The translations under genes and the position numbers were made by a program. Below, in pieces: positions 39,121-47,995 of a stretch of DNA of 64,000 bases (positions are counted from its first letter, which is position 1; the number at the start of each line of letters is the position of its first letter). The DNA is from Acetobacter estunensis (lineage in GTDB: Bacteria; Pseudomonadota; Alphaproteobacteria; Acetobacterales; Acetobacteraceae), in contig NZ_JAHRDV010000012.1 of the NCBI RefSeq assembly GCF_019083805.1, forward strand, positions 26,482 through 90,481. The letters are read 5' to 3'. A model generated the notes under the pieces. It saw only the letters and a program-made list of their open reading frames with translations, was not told the DNA's origin and ran no database searches.

Positions 39121-39645
39121 TCAGTTCGCAGGAGCGGCTTCTAGTGCAGCGGCAACACCATGAAGTGTCGCAGCGATGCGCACGGCAGTCTGGACCTGTT
39201 CGCTCGACAGACCGCCTTCACGAACCGCGCGCTCGTGGCTTTGCACGCACATCTCACAGCCGTTGATGGCGGAGACGGCAAGCGACCAAAGTTCGAAGTC
39301 CACCTTGTCCACGCCGGGACGGGCGATCACACTCATGCGAAGCTTTGCGGGCATCTGCGTGTAGTCGCCACCCACCATATGCGTGAAGCGATAATAGATG
39401 TTGTTCATGCCCATGATCGCAGCGGCGGCCTTGGCGGCGTTGAGCGCTTCAGGTGAGAGCTTGCCGCCGAATTCGTCGAGAATATCGCGGGTCAGTTCTG
39501 CGTTGCGGCAGGCGATGGCGCTGGCGACGAATGTTCCGGCCAGCTTCTGTTCATCAAGTGTGATGTCGGAGGCGAGGCTGCTCAGATTGAGGCGCAAGTC
39601 CTTTGCGAAATCGGGAATGCGGTCCTTGAGTGCGTCAATCGACAT
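39121..39645 (-). CDS. ahpD: Alkyl hydroperoxide reductase AhpD (carboxymuconolactone-decarboxylase fold)
   Basis: A 174-residue all-helical peroxidase partner. The redox pair is present in [18 protein letters not shown] (CxxC followed by the conserved His). The N-terminal [20 protein letters not shown] matches the family start, so ATG 39645 is used rather than the longer frame. In known systems AhpD re-reduces AhpC through a lipoamide-dependent route. It lies 107 bp downstream of ahpC on the same strand, with a GGGAA repeat in the gap and a terminator after it. Confidence 0.93.
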   Translation of the reverse strand: MSIDALKDRIPDFAKDLRLNLSSLASDITLDEQKLAGTFVASAIACRNAELTRDILDEFGGKLSPEALNAAKAAAAIMGMNNIYYRFTHMVGGDYTQMPAKLRMSVIARPGVDKVDFELWSLAVSAINGCEMCVQSHERAVREGGLSSEQVQTAVRIAATLHGVAAALEAAPAN

Positions 39646-39752
39646 CGTGTTTGGCCTCGGTGGAAATTTCGGTGGGTAAGGGGTTAAGGGAAGGGAAGGG
39701 AAGGGACGTGGCGTCCGCGCAAGGGCGGACACCACGATTCCCGGTCGTGCGA

Positions 39753-40295
39753 TCAGCCCTGAAGGAAAGCGTCGCCCTTCTTCCAGTTGCACGGGCACAG
39801 CTCATCGCTTTGCAGACCGTCGAGGATACGCACGATTTCCTGCGGGTTACGGCCCACCGAGAGATCGTTGACCGACACGTGACGGATGATGCCGTGCGGA
39901 TCGACGATGAAGGTGGCGCGCAGATCGACGCCTGCGTCCTTGGCAATGATGCCCAGAGCCTCGGACAGCTCGCGCTTGATGTCGGACAGCATGGGAATCT
40001 CAAGCTTCTTGAGGTCCTCATGGTGCAGACGCCAGTTCAGGTGAACGAATTCGCTATCGATGGACGCGCCGTAGACCACGGCATCACGATCAGCGAAGTC
40101 CTTGGCCAGCTTGCCGAACGCCACGATCTCGGTCGGGCAGACGAAGGTGAAGTCCTTCGGCCAGAAGAAAACGATCTTCCACTTGCCGGCATTGGACGTG
40201 TCGGAAATCTGGACAAACTTGCCCTCCAGACCTTCCGGGCCACCCGGAACGGCGGTCAGATCGAAGCTTGGAAACTTGTCGCCTACTGTCAGCAT
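39753..40295 (-). CDS. ahpC: Peroxiredoxin AhpC
   Basis: A 180-residue 2-Cys peroxiredoxin that reduces hydrogen peroxide, organic peroxides and peroxynitrite. The peroxidatic Cys is in [20 protein letters not shown]. The resolving region near the C-terminus contains two cysteines, DELCPCNW, as in the AhpC group that works with AhpD. The gene is divergent from oxyR and upstream of ahpD; induction by OxyR under peroxide stress is the expected control. Confidence 0.95.
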   Translation of the reverse strand: MLTVGDKFPSFDLTAVPGGPEGLEGKFVQISDTSNAGKWKIVFFWPKDFTFVCPTEIVAFGKLAKDFADRDAVVYGASIDSEFVHLNWRLHHEDLKKLEIPMLSDIKRELSEALGIIAKDAGVDLRATFIVDPHGIIRHVSVNDLSVGRNPQEIVRILDGLQSDELCPCNWKKGDAFLQG

Positions 40296-40499
40296 CGGAA
40301 TGCTCCTTGCATGTAGCGGTAATTGAGACAGGAAACCGGTTCCGGCCCCCTGCGGACCCTATCCATGACAGCAGGAAGAGGGAGGTGCCAATGAATAATT
40401 CAGCATGGCATGATCGACGCGATCGATGGTCGGATTTGCTTTTTTAATAAGATATTCGATCATACTCCCGCACAACCAACGTGGCGGAGAGAATACGAC
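40296..40499. promoter_or_regulatory. ahpC/oxyR divergent control region
   Basis: A 204-bp region between the two start codons. The half nearest oxyR is AT-rich (the T-run and AATAAGATATTC around 40440-40458) and includes a GATCG-ACG-CGATC inverted repeat at about 40410-40425. OxyR usually binds here to repress itself and activate ahpC. I cannot match the full 37-bp OxyR consensus. Confidence 0.45.
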
Positions 40500-41462
40500 A
40501 TGGTGGCGTTTCCATCGCCTCAACAGTTGAGATACCTGCTAGCACTAGCGGAACTGCGCCATTTCGGGCGGGCGGCGACGGCCTGCTCGGTGACGCAATC
40601 CACGCTTTCCGCCGGTATTCTCGCGCTGGAGCGGCAGCTTGACGTTCAGCTTCTTGACCGGGAAGTGGGCAAACGCGTGGTCTTCACGCCGCTGGGCGAA
40701 GAGATTCTGCGACGGGGCAGAGTCGCGCTGGAAGCGTTGGAGACAATCTGTCAGGTAGCGGAAGCATCGCGCGATCCGATGACGGGACCAATGCGGCTGG
40801 GCATAATCCCCACCATCGGGCCGTTCATTCTCCCGCGCCTTGTGCCGTTGGTGAGCGCTCTCTTTCCGCGAGTCCGACTTTTCATTTCCGAGGACATGAC
40901 GGAGCGCCTTCAGGAACGGTTGATGACGGGACGGCTGGATGTCCTTCTGCTTGGCATGCCGTGTGACTGTGACGGGCTTGAGACGACCCCTTTATGGCGC
41001 GATCCGTTCGTGCTGATCGTCCCGCCGGGGCATCCACTGGAGGCGTTGCCCGTCGTTCCACTTGACCAGCTGACGGGTGAGCGGATGGTTCTGCTTGAGG
41101 ACGGTCATTGCCTGCGGGATCAGACGGTGGATGTGTGCCGACAGGGAAACAATTGGGCGGATAGCGAGCCGGAGGCCATGCACACGGCGTCCTCCCTGCA
41201 TACGCTGGTGCGCATGGTGGGGCAGGGGCTGGGAATCGGCCTCGTGCCGCAGCTTGCGGTCGATCATGGTCTTCTGGACGGGGCAGGTGTGGTGGCGCGA
41301 CCGCTGACGGGCGGACCGGTCTGGCGGACCATCGGACTGGGATGGCGGCTCCGCTCGCCGCGCGCCGAGGACTTTCGGACGCTTGCAAACGGTTTGCGGC
41401 GGTTGGGGCCTGAGGGGACCGTGATTGCGGGAAACGCGTTGGAGGCAAGGATCGGTTCTTGA
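40500..41462 (+). CDS. oxyR: Hydrogen-peroxide-responsive LysR-type activator OxyR
   Basis: A 320-residue LysR-type regulator. The N-terminal winged helix reads PSPQQLRYLLALAELRHFGR then ACSVTQSTLSAGILALERQL. The two redox cysteines that form the sensing disulfide are in LEDGHCLRDQTVDVCR, nine positions apart as in E. coli OxyR (C199/C208). The start at 40500 gives the family N-terminus MVAFPSPQQLRY; the frame is open 30 codons further upstream without similarity. Divergent from ahpC. Confidence 0.93.
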   Translation: MVAFPSPQQLRYLLALAELRHFGRAATACSVTQSTLSAGILALERQLDVQLLDREVGKRVVFTPLGEEILRRGRVALEALETICQVAEASRDPMTGPMRLGIIPTIGPFILPRLVPLVSALFPRVRLFISEDMTERLQERLMTGRLDVLLLGMPCDCDGLETTPLWRDPFVLIVPPGHPLEALPVVPLDQLTGERMVLLEDGHCLRDQTVDVCRQGNNWADSEPEAMHTASSLHTLVRMVGQGLGIGLVPQLAVDHGLLDGAGVVARPLTGGPVWRTIGLGWRLRSPRAEDFRTLANGLRRLGPEGTVIAGNALEARIGS

Positions 41463-41513
41463 AGAAAAGCAGCCACAAGGCACGGTTTTCCTAGGTTGAG
41501 TGGGTGTTGTGCG

Positions 41514-41542
41514 TTGACTTTCCCGGTCTGGCTTCGTATGTC
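41514..41542 (+). promoter_or_regulatory. Sigma-70-type promoter of rpmJ
   Basis: TTGACT (41514-41519) and TATGTC (41537-41542) are separated by 17 bp, upstream of rpmJ. A small hairpin, TGCAGG-TTT-CCTGCA, follows in the leader. Confidence 0.5.
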
Positions 41543-41596
41543 GCAGCACCTTTTGTTGCAGGTTTCCTGCAGCCGCATGAATGAAAGAAACGGGTC

Positions 41597-41722
41597 ATGA
41601 AGATCAGAAACAGCCTCAAGTCCGCTAAGGTGCGTGACAAGGACTGCCGCGTCGTTCGTCGTCGTGGCCGCGTCTACGTCATCAACAAGAAGAACCCGCG
41701 CATGAAAGCGCGTCAGGGCTGA
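41597..41722 (+). CDS. rpmJ: 50S ribosomal protein L36
   Basis: A 41-residue protein, [20 protein letters not shown] through [19 protein letters not shown], is the cysteine-poor (zinc-less) type of L36. It binds 23S rRNA. A gene this small is easily missed. GAAACGGGTC precedes the ATG. A TPR-protein gene starts 12 bp after the stop, so the two are probably co-transcribed. Confidence 0.96.
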   Translation: MKIRNSLKSAKVRDKDCRVVRRRGRVYVINKKNPRMKARQG

Positions 41723-41734
41723 AACCTGACCGTC

Positions 41735-42376
41735 ATGTCCTATGACATGCAGCGCAAGGCCCGCCCGTCAGCTCCTCACGGAGGCTCACGAGGCGGGCTT
41801 TTTCGTATGCTCACGGTGCTCTCTGTATGGGGGATGGTCCCGCCGGTGCTGTGCCATGCGGCACCGTCAACGACAGCCATACCCGCTCCGGGCGCGAAAG
41901 ACTCCAGGACGGATCTAGTGGCGCGGCTGGCTCATGCCCAATCCGCTCAGGAGGCTGCGCTGATCCGTCAGGCGCTTGAAGAGCTGCGGCTCAAACCCGT
42001 TCGTCCGGCCACGCAGCTTCTTGTGCGCCGCGCCACGCGGGAACTGGGCGAAGACAAGCCTGCAGACGCGATCGAGGATATGGGAGCGGCTCTTGCTCTA
42101 CAGAGCGATGTCGCGGCCTTGTGGCGGATGAGAGCACAGACGCGTCTGTCCGGTGGTGATGCGCAGGGCGCCATCAGCGATCTGGGTGAGGCTCTTCAGC
42201 GCGACCCTGAAGATGCCCAGTCATGGCAGACACTGACATCGGCTGAAGAGGCGGCAGGAGCCAACGACGCTGCGCTGAAAGCGTGGGAGCATGTCATGGC
42301 GCTCGACCCGCTGATGCCGGGAGCGACGAAGACATACGATAAGCTGAAGCTCAAGGCGTACGGACAGCCGACCTGA
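41735..42376 (+). CDS. Secreted tetratricopeptide-repeat protein
   Basis: A 213-residue protein with a likely signal peptide. The hydrophobic stretch FRMLTVLSVWGMVPPVL ends before CHAAPS, although the N-terminal region before it is unusually long; a start at the ATG at 41807 would shorten it. Two to three TPR-like helix pairs cover residues about 100-205, for example AIEDMGAALALQSDVAALWR and GAISDLGEALQRDPEDAQSW. Such proteins act as periplasmic scaffolds; the partner is unknown. It lies directly after rpmJ and ends at a strong bidirectional terminator. Confidence 0.75.
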   Translation: MSYDMQRKARPSAPHGGSRGGLFRMLTVLSVWGMVPPVLCHAAPSTTAIPAPGAKDSRTDLVARLAHAQSAQEAALIRQALEELRLKPVRPATQLLVRRATRELGEDKPADAIEDMGAALALQSDVAALWRMRAQTRLSGGDAQGAISDLGEALQRDPEDAQSWQTLTSAEEAAGANDAALKAWEHVMALDPLMPGATKTYDKLKLKAYGQPT

Positions 42377-42392
42377 CGCTGAAGGAAAACCG

Positions 42393-42425
42393 TTTCTCCC
42401 GCCCGTAATGTAGGGGCGGGAGAAA
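42393..42425. terminator. Bidirectional terminator between TPR gene and dps
   Basis: TTTCTCCCGCCC (42393-42404) and GGGCGGGAGAAA (42414-42425) form a perfect 12-bp stem, with A/T ends on both sides. It serves the convergent TPR and dps genes. Confidence 0.8.
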
Positions 42426-42437
42426 CATGTGTGATGT

Positions 42438-42998
42438 TCAGCTGTTGGCGCCGAAAGTCGTGCGCGTGATTTCGAAGAGGAACCACGTGCGCTTTTCGCT
42501 TTGATCGATCCAGTTTTCGAGCAGGCTTGTCGTCGCACAGTCCCCCACGTCACTGGTAAGGCCGTGCAGCGACCGCATGGAGGCGACAAGCTGTTTGTTG
42601 TCTTCACACAGTTCCGCAATCATGTCCGGCGCATCGACATACTCGGCGTTGTTGTCCTTGATGCGCTGGTGCGTGCTGATTTCACCGATGGAATGCAGCG
42701 TCAGACCGCCGATGCGACGGGCGCGCTCGGCCACCGGGTCTGTCATGGCGAACAGTTCGGCGCTCTGGTCATCGAGCATCAGATGCAGGTCACGGAAGTG
42801 ACGGCCGCTCATGTGCCAGTGGAAGTTTTTCGTTTTCAGGTAAAGAGCGAAAACGTCGGCCAGAAGAGCGCGCAGACCGGCTGAAATCTGCTCCACGCCT
42901 TCGCGCGGGAGGTCGGAAGGTGTGCCGAGAAAATGCTGAACCTCGGCTGCATAGGCCGCTTTGGCTTTGGTCTTGTCGGTCGTTTTCGTCGTGCTCAT
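42438..42998 (-). CDS. dps: Dps-family ferritin-like DNA-protection protein
   Basis: A 186-residue protein of the Dps/ferritin-like group. The ferroxidase-site residues are in LKTKNFHWHMSGRHFRDLHL (conserved FHWH), and LMLDDQSAELFAMTDPVAER follows. Twelve-subunit Dps shells store iron and protect DNA from peroxide damage. The N-terminal Lys-rich tail (KTTDKTKAKAAY) could bind DNA. ATG 42998 is chosen by family length; the longer frame has no similarity. Close to ahpC-oxyR, it fits an oxidative-stress neighbourhood. Confidence 0.9.
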   Translation of the reverse strand: MSTTKTTDKTKAKAAYAAEVQHFLGTPSDLPREGVEQISAGLRALLADVFALYLKTKNFHWHMSGRHFRDLHLMLDDQSAELFAMTDPVAERARRIGGLTLHSIGEISTHQRIKDNNAEYVDAPDMIAELCEDNKQLVASMRSLHGLTSDVGDCATTSLLENWIDQSEKRTWFLFEITRTTFGANS

Positions 42999-43151
42999 GA
43001 CAACATTCCTCTGATCGTTCCGGCCGTTCCCATGTAGACGTGCATATACCGCCACTGAGAGGCCGTGCGTGTGAGACAACGGTTTTCGATACCGTCGGTT
43101 CATGCACGATCTGTTTGCAGACACTGTCAAGGCATGGGAGCCGTGTGATAT

Positions 43152-43973
43152 TCACGCTCCCGCAGCCGTGATCCGGTGGAGGTGCCGATGCGGTGATTTT
43201 CCGAAGGAGTCGGGAAAGAAAGCGTGTCCATCACGCAGGATAGATTCAGCCTCCTCTGTGAAATGCCGGTCTGCTCGGTGCAGGGTGAGACCGGGTAACA
43301 TGCGCGTTCCTCCTCGTCCCAGATGGCGGCCGCGCACAAGAACGATACGGGCCTCCCGTGCCCCACCGGGCCAGAGCGGGACGATTTCCGTGCTTCCGAT
43401 ACGATGGTGCTCACAGGCTGCCAATGTGCGGGCGAGCAGGGAGGCAGGTATCGCCAAAGTGAGTGAGCCGCCCGATGTGAGAAATCCGGCCAGCGCCTTG
43501 ATCCAGTCTTCCGGCGTGCGGTCGCGTGCGCGGCGGGCAAGGTCACGGCGCGCGTCCGGACACGGGGTGCCGGTGGGAGGATGCCACGGCGGGTTGGCCA
43601 TCACGTGATCGAATCGTTCCGTCAGACGGAGCGTGCGGATGTCTGACTGCAGGATCTGAAGGTTCGTTCTGTGATTCAGGGCGAGATTTTTTCGCGCGAG
43701 TTCCGCCATTGCGGGATCAAGTTCCACTCCCGTGCCCACGAGGTCATGTATGCGCTCGGTCAGGCAGAGCAGGCCGGCTCCAGCCCCGCAACCGGCTTCC
43801 AGCACCCGCTGGCCCGGGCGTGCGGGGACGAGGGCCGCCATGAACACGGGTTCAAGCCCGGTGCGGTAGCCATCGTGGAACTGATGGTACATGACACGTC
43901 CTCCAAGCAGCGTGTCGTGGGTGATCGCGACATCGGGAACAGAGAGCGGAATTGCAGGTGGGGCAGGGGTCAC
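43152..43973 (-). CDS. SAM-dependent methyltransferase, TrmN6/YfiC-like
   Basis: A 273-residue class I methyltransferase. An N-terminal VAITHDTLLGGRVMYHQFHD motif is followed by the SAM site RVLEAGCGAGAGLLCLTERI and the catalytic NPPW in DHVMANPPWHPPTG, as in enzymes that methylate exocyclic amines of nucleic acids. E. coli TrmN6 acts on A37 of tRNA1-Val. Its divergent position, 53 bp from the polyprenyl diphosphate synthase gene, matches a layout seen in other alphaproteobacteria. The exact substrate is inferred. Confidence 0.82.
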   Translation of the reverse strand: MTPAPPAIPLSVPDVAITHDTLLGGRVMYHQFHDGYRTGLEPVFMAALVPARPGQRVLEAGCGAGAGLLCLTERIHDLVGTGVELDPAMAELARKNLALNHRTNLQILQSDIRTLRLTERFDHVMANPPWHPPTGTPCPDARRDLARRARDRTPEDWIKALAGFLTSGGSLTLAIPASLLARTLAACEHHRIGSTEIVPLWPGGAREARIVLVRGRHLGRGGTRMLPGLTLHRADRHFTEEAESILRDGHAFFPDSFGKSPHRHLHRITAAGA

Positions 43974-44026
43974 AGCTTGACCGCCTTCGGAGCGCCGCTC
44001 ATATGCTGGAAAGGACAGGGTAACCT

Positions 44027-45178
44027 GTGGCGGGAGAAAGTCATTTGCGCGTTGCAGTCAATCGGCCGGAAACGGAGGGCTCAGGCCCGGAAACGGAGAG
44101 CCCCATCGGTGTGGTGGATGCCGGTGCGCGTGACGAGGCGCGCGGTCGGGATGGCGAGACGGCCCTGAGAGGGCTTGCCGACTATCTTGCCGATGATATG
44201 GCGGCCTGCAATCGGGAAATCGTCGCGCGGATGCAAAGTGACGTGCCGCTGATCCCCCAGTTGGCCGCGCATCTGGTGGCGGCGGGCGGCAAGCGGCTCC
44301 GTCCGCTCCTTGTGCTCGCAGCGGCTCGGCTGGCGGGCTATGACAAATATGGCGAGGACATGCGGCATGTTGGGGTCGCGGCCTGCGTCGAATTCATTCA
44401 CACCGCTACATTGCTGCACGACGATGTCGTGGATAACAGCCAGTTGCGGCGCGGGCTGGCGAGCGCCAACGCCGTGTTCGGCAACAAAGCCTCCGTCCTC
44501 GTCGGGGATTTCCTTTTCGCACGCGCTTTCCAGATTTTGACGGCGGATGGATCGCTGCCCGTGATGGCGATCCTTTCCGCAGCCTCCGCGACGCTGGCGG
44601 AAGGTGAAGTCATGCAGATGACCACGCAGAACGATCTGTCCACGTCCGTCGAACAGTATCTCAAGGTGATCTACGGTAAGACGGCGGCCCTGTTCGCCGC
44701 AGCCTGTGAAACCGGAGCCGTTGTAGCGGAAGCACCGGATAATGTGCGTGAGGCGCTCCGTCTGTATGGCGCCAATCTCGGCATGGCTTTCCAGCTTGTC
44801 GATGACGCCTTGGACTACGCCGCCGATCAGGCCGTGCTGGGCAAGACGGTTGGCGATGATTTTCAGGAAGGCAAGGTGACGCTTCCTGTGCTGGCCGCTT
44901 ATCACGCAGGCAATGAGGAAGAGCGGGCTTTCTGGGTGCGCACGATCGAGAATAATGAGGAGCAGCGGGAGGGCGATCTCCAGCGTGCCCTCGATCTCAT
45001 TGCACAGACCGATGCGATCGGCGTGACGATGGCTCGTGCGCAGGAATATGCGGAAGACGCGGTAAAGGCGCTGGCCCGTATTCCACAGGCAGCACCCGGT
45101 TCAGCCCGTCATCATCATGAGCCGCTTCGCGAGCTTCTGGTGGACGTTGCGCTCTACACGGCAAATCGCGCGCGCTGA
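44027..45178 (+). CDS. Long-chain polyprenyl diphosphate synthase
   Basis: A 383-residue trans-prenyltransferase that probably makes the ubiquinone side chain (octa- to decaprenyl). The first Asp-rich motif is in FIHTATLLHDDVVDNSQLRR (DDxxD) and the second in AFQLVDDALDYAADQ. GGKRLRPLLVLAAARL and a later VGDDFQEGKVTLPVLAAY are also conserved. A Ser/Gly-rich N-terminal extension of about 45 residues precedes the catalytic domain. The frame starts at GTG 44027. Chain length cannot be read reliably. Confidence 0.88.
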   Translation: MAGESHLRVAVNRPETEGSGPETESPIGVVDAGARDEARGRDGETALRGLADYLADDMAACNREIVARMQSDVPLIPQLAAHLVAAGGKRLRPLLVLAAARLAGYDKYGEDMRHVGVAACVEFIHTATLLHDDVVDNSQLRRGLASANAVFGNKASVLVGDFLFARAFQILTADGSLPVMAILSAASATLAEGEVMQMTTQNDLSTSVEQYLKVIYGKTAALFAAACETGAVVAEAPDNVREALRLYGANLGMAFQLVDDALDYAADQAVLGKTVGDDFQEGKVTLPVLAAYHAGNEEERAFWVRTIENNEEQREGDLQRALDLIAQTDAIGVTMARAQEYAEDAVKALARIPQAAPGSARHHHEPLRELLVDVALYTANRAR

Positions 45179-45204
45179 TATTATTCGGAGTTTTTCAGAC
45201 AGGT

Positions 45205-46062
45205 TCAGGCCGAGGTCCAAAGCTCGGGCTGGTCGTATCCGAGCTTCTTCAGTCCATTTTCCAGACGCGCCGGGTCATAGGGCGGTGCTGTGAACCAGAT
45301 GTGTTCCGGTTCGCTCCTTGCTCCTGTCGAGAGTCCGGTCGTTTCCAGTACATGCCGGGTCTGACGGGCCACGGCGTCCGCCGGGTCCAGCCACGCCACA
45401 TCTGGAGGCGAGGCGGCACGTAGGGCGTCCGCCACGAAGGTGTAGTGTGTGCAGCCAAGCGCCACAGCGTCGATGCGTTGTCCGGAAGGTTGTCCGAACA
45501 GCCCTGCCACATCCTGCCGGATGCAATCGGCATGGGGCGGAACACCGCGGAATGCGCTCTCAGCAAGAGCCGCCAGATCTCGCGCGCCGTAGGCGATCAG
45601 ATTACAATCGGGCGCGTAATGGTTTCGAAGATCCGTGATGTAGGAGCGTCGCACGGTGGCCGGGGTGGCCAGTAGCCCAATGACTTTGCTGCGTGTGATC
45701 CTGGCGGCCCAGCGAATGGGCGGCACGCACCCCACGAAGGGCACGCCACAGGTCTCACGCAGCAAGGTGAGAGCGAGTGTGCTGGCAGTGTTGCAGGCGA
45801 TGACAACGACATCGGGGTCAAGGCGCAGGATGGCGTTCTCCAGCAACGACACGATGTGTTGTTTGAGAAGGTCGTCCTCTTGCCCGCCATAAGGAAAGAA
45901 CGCGGTGTCGGCGAGATAATCGATATGGGCGTGAGGAAGATGGCGGCGCAGGGCGGCAACGATGCTCAGTCCCCCGATTCCGGAATCGAAGGCAAGGATG
46001 CGGGGAGGGATGGACGGCGTGAACCCGCCCGCCCTCATGTTATCGCCTGCCGCTGCGTCCAT
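45205..46062 (-). CDS. murI: Glutamate racemase
   Basis: A 285-residue cofactor-independent racemase that provides D-glutamate for peptidoglycan. The two catalytic cysteines are in VVVIACNTASTLALTLL and DAVALGCTHYTFVADAL. The N-terminal RILAFDSGIGGLSIVAALRR and the YLADTAFFPYGGQ segment are diagnostic. It lies 12 bp after pyrE on the same strand, so the two likely form one transcript, and it is convergent with the prenyl synthase gene. Confidence 0.94.
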   Translation of the reverse strand: MDAAAGDNMRAGGFTPSIPPRILAFDSGIGGLSIVAALRRHLPHAHIDYLADTAFFPYGGQEDDLLKQHIVSLLENAILRLDPDVVVIACNTASTLALTLLRETCGVPFVGCVPPIRWAARITRSKVIGLLATPATVRRSYITDLRNHYAPDCNLIAYGARDLAALAESAFRGVPPHADCIRQDVAGLFGQPSGQRIDAVALGCTHYTFVADALRAASPPDVAWLDPADAVARQTRHVLETTGLSTGARSEPEHIWFTAPPYDPARLENGLKKLGYDQPELWTSA

Positions 46063-46074
46063 CGTGAAGTGTAA

Positions 46075-46830
46075 TCAGGAATCGCGTGCGGTTTTGAGTG
46101 CGAGAGCCTCTTCGAGGCTGCCCACGCCACCATGCTTTTTTGACCAGCCACATGGGTCTTCGAGGAAGCGGCGTACTTCCGCAGCCGCACCTTCTGCGAA
46201 GTAGGGGCGCTCAGCAGAGGCTTCCAGAACATCCCACCATGTGCACAGCGAATGCAGAGTGATGCCCATATCGGCCAGCGTCTTGTGAGCGCCGGGAAAC
46301 ACGCCATAGAAGAAGACGACGAATGTGTGTTCCAAGATGGCCCCAGCATCGCGCAGGGCTTTGGCAAAGCCGATCTTGGAGGCGCCATCCGTCGTGAGAT
46401 CTTCCACCAGCAGCGTGCGCATGCCCTCCGGCACATCGCCCTCGATCTGGGCGTTGCGGCCAAAGCCTTTGGGCTTTTTGCGCACATAGGCCATGGGCGT
46501 CATCATCCGGTCCGCGAACCAGGCGGCGAACGGAATGCCCGCCGTCTCGCCGCCGACCACGGCATCAATGCTTTCGTAGCCAACGTGACGACCGATCTTT
46601 TCCACACCGAGTTCCATGATCTTCGCACGGGCGCGGGGGAAGAAGATGATACGGCGGCAGTCGATATAGACCGGGGATTTCCAGCCGGAAGTGAGGGTGT
46701 AGGGCTCTTCGGGACGGAAATTGACGGCTTTGATTTCAAGCAGGATGCGCGCGGTTGTGAGCGCTGCATCCCGGTCCCACGCCGAAGCGTCATTGCCGAG
46801 AACCGATTCCTGTTCGATCATGCGTGTCAT
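46075..46830 (-). CDS. pyrE: Orotate phosphoribosyltransferase
   Basis: A 251-residue enzyme that converts orotate and PRPP to orotidine monophosphate in pyrimidine synthesis. The PRPP-binding loop is RTLLVEDLTTDGASKIGFAK, with Ser/Thr-Asp-Gly in the expected place, and VVGGETAGIPFAAWFADRMM and AYVRKKPKGFGRN match the family. ATG 46830 has AGAAGGGAC in front; the longer open frame upstream has no similarity. A C-terminal extension (CGWSKKHGGVGSLEEALAL) is longer than in E. coli (213 aa). Confidence 0.93.
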   Translation of the reverse strand: MTRMIEQESVLGNDASAWDRDAALTTARILLEIKAVNFRPEEPYTLTSGWKSPVYIDCRRIIFFPRARAKIMELGVEKIGRHVGYESIDAVVGGETAGIPFAAWFADRMMTPMAYVRKKPKGFGRNAQIEGDVPEGMRTLLVEDLTTDGASKIGFAKALRDAGAILEHTFVVFFYGVFPGAHKTLADMGITLHSLCTWWDVLEASAERPYFAEGAAAEVRRFLEDPCGWSKKHGGVGSLEEALALKTARDS

Positions 46831-46953
46831 GTCCCTTCTTCCTTGCGCGCGTTCTTCGGCGTTGTGGTGGCATAGCCGCAGATCGCTGGAAAATCCATCG
46901 GGAGTCGCCCGGTGCTGGCATATGGGCGTGATGATGGAAGAAAGGCGAGACGC

Positions 46954-47871
46954 ATGATCCGCGAAGAAAGGACATGCAACACACCTTTGTGGATTATCGA
47001 ATCGGGCCTGTCGAAGGGTGAGGCGGGGCCGGCTCATGCGCTGGCCAGCCGGTTTGATCTGTCATTCCGTCGATTGCGCGATTTGGCTTCCATGGAACCG
47101 GGATGCGTGCCCCCGCGTCTCGTGATGACATCCGGTTCTTCAGCTGCATTTGCCGGATTGTCGTTGCGCCGTCGTTTTGGCGTGCCCGTTGTGCACTGCA
47201 CCCATCACGGTACAACTGGTTTTTTCGGGCAGCGACTGTTCGATGAACTGATCCTGTCCGCGACGCATCCGGTGCGAACACACGGTACGCATGTCATCCC
47301 GGTGCTTGGACCTCTTAGCATCGTCTCCCCCACGCTCTACGAACGGGCACGGCATGTATGGGGTGAACGTCTGGAACATCTGCCCAGCCCGAGAGTGGCC
47401 GCCGTTCTCGATGCCGGAGGCGCAATCGATCCTCGGAGGGCGAGTGTTTTGGGACGGCAATTGGGAGAGATGGTTCGGGCGGAAAATGGCTCGGTCATGG
47501 TGTCCGTCGCGCGCGGTGTGGCGCGGGAGGTTGCCGAGAGTTTCATCGCGGGGCTGGATGAGTGTTTCAGTCTTGTCTGGCGCCATGGCGAGCCCGATGA
47601 CGATCCGACATTGGGTTTCATGGCTTGTGCCGACGCCATCGTCCTCTACGGGTGTCGAGTGGAAACGGTGATCGAGGCGGCAGCCAGCGATCTTCCCTTG
47701 TTCGTGGAGGTGGTTCCTGGCCGTTTCGGAACGTGGAATCGGCTCGTTCGCACGTTGATGGAACAGGGCATGCTTCGGCTCTTCGATCGGGATATTTCGC
47801 CGTGGGTGCGGTCCCCGCTCGACGAAGCTGGCCGTGTGGCGCAGATGCTGCGTCGTCGTTTCGGCCTCTGA
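46954..47871 (+). CDS. ELM1-family protein (DUF1022)
   Basis: A 305-residue protein of the family named after the plant mitochondrial-fission factor ELM1. The bacterial members resemble nucleotide-sugar-dependent transferases. Features include WIIESGLSKGEAGPAHALAS near the start, PPRLVMTSGSSAAFAGLSLR, and SPRVAAVLDAGGAIDP after a long conserved central part. The ATG at 46954 has GAAAGGCGAG in front; a GTG at 46912 is possible. The gene is divergent from pyrE. Bacterial function is unknown; a role in envelope or polysaccharide synthesis has been suggested for the family. Confidence 0.78.
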   Translation: MIREERTCNTPLWIIESGLSKGEAGPAHALASRFDLSFRRLRDLASMEPGCVPPRLVMTSGSSAAFAGLSLRRRFGVPVVHCTHHGTTGFFGQRLFDELILSATHPVRTHGTHVIPVLGPLSIVSPTLYERARHVWGERLEHLPSPRVAAVLDAGGAIDPRRASVLGRQLGEMVRAENGSVMVSVARGVAREVAESFIAGLDECFSLVWRHGEPDDDPTLGFMACADAIVLYGCRVETVIEAAASDLPLFVEVVPGRFGTWNRLVRTLMEQGMLRLFDRDISPWVRSPLDEAGRVAQMLRRRFGL

Positions 47872-47925
47872 CGCATCCGTGAGATGAAGAGGCGCGAATC
47901 ATTGGCGCGAAAGGTCATCGCAGGC

Positions 47926-47955
47926 TTGCTTCCTGCGCCATCAAACGCCTATAAT
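47926..47955 (+). promoter_or_regulatory. Sigma-70 promoter of a small Fur-box gene
   Basis: TTGCTT (47926-47931) and a perfect TATAAT (47950-47955) are spaced by 18 bp. The expected transcription start at about 47962 lies at the left edge of the Fur box. Confidence 0.72.
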
Positions 47956-47963
47956 ACACAAGT

Positions 47964-47978
47964 TGAGAATGATTATCA
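47964..47978 (+). promoter_or_regulatory. Fur box
   Basis: TGAGAATGATTATCA matches the 7-1-7 Fur consensus TGATAATNATTATCA at all defined positions but one. It directly covers the transcription start predicted from the adjacent promoter, which is ideal for iron-dependent repression. Confidence 0.72.
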
Positions 47979-47995
47979 ATTCAAGGAAGCCTGCG

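Noticed and set aside
40410..40499. Extended N-terminus for OxyR
   Set aside because: The 30 extra codons have no LysR similarity and cover the promoter region shared with ahpC.
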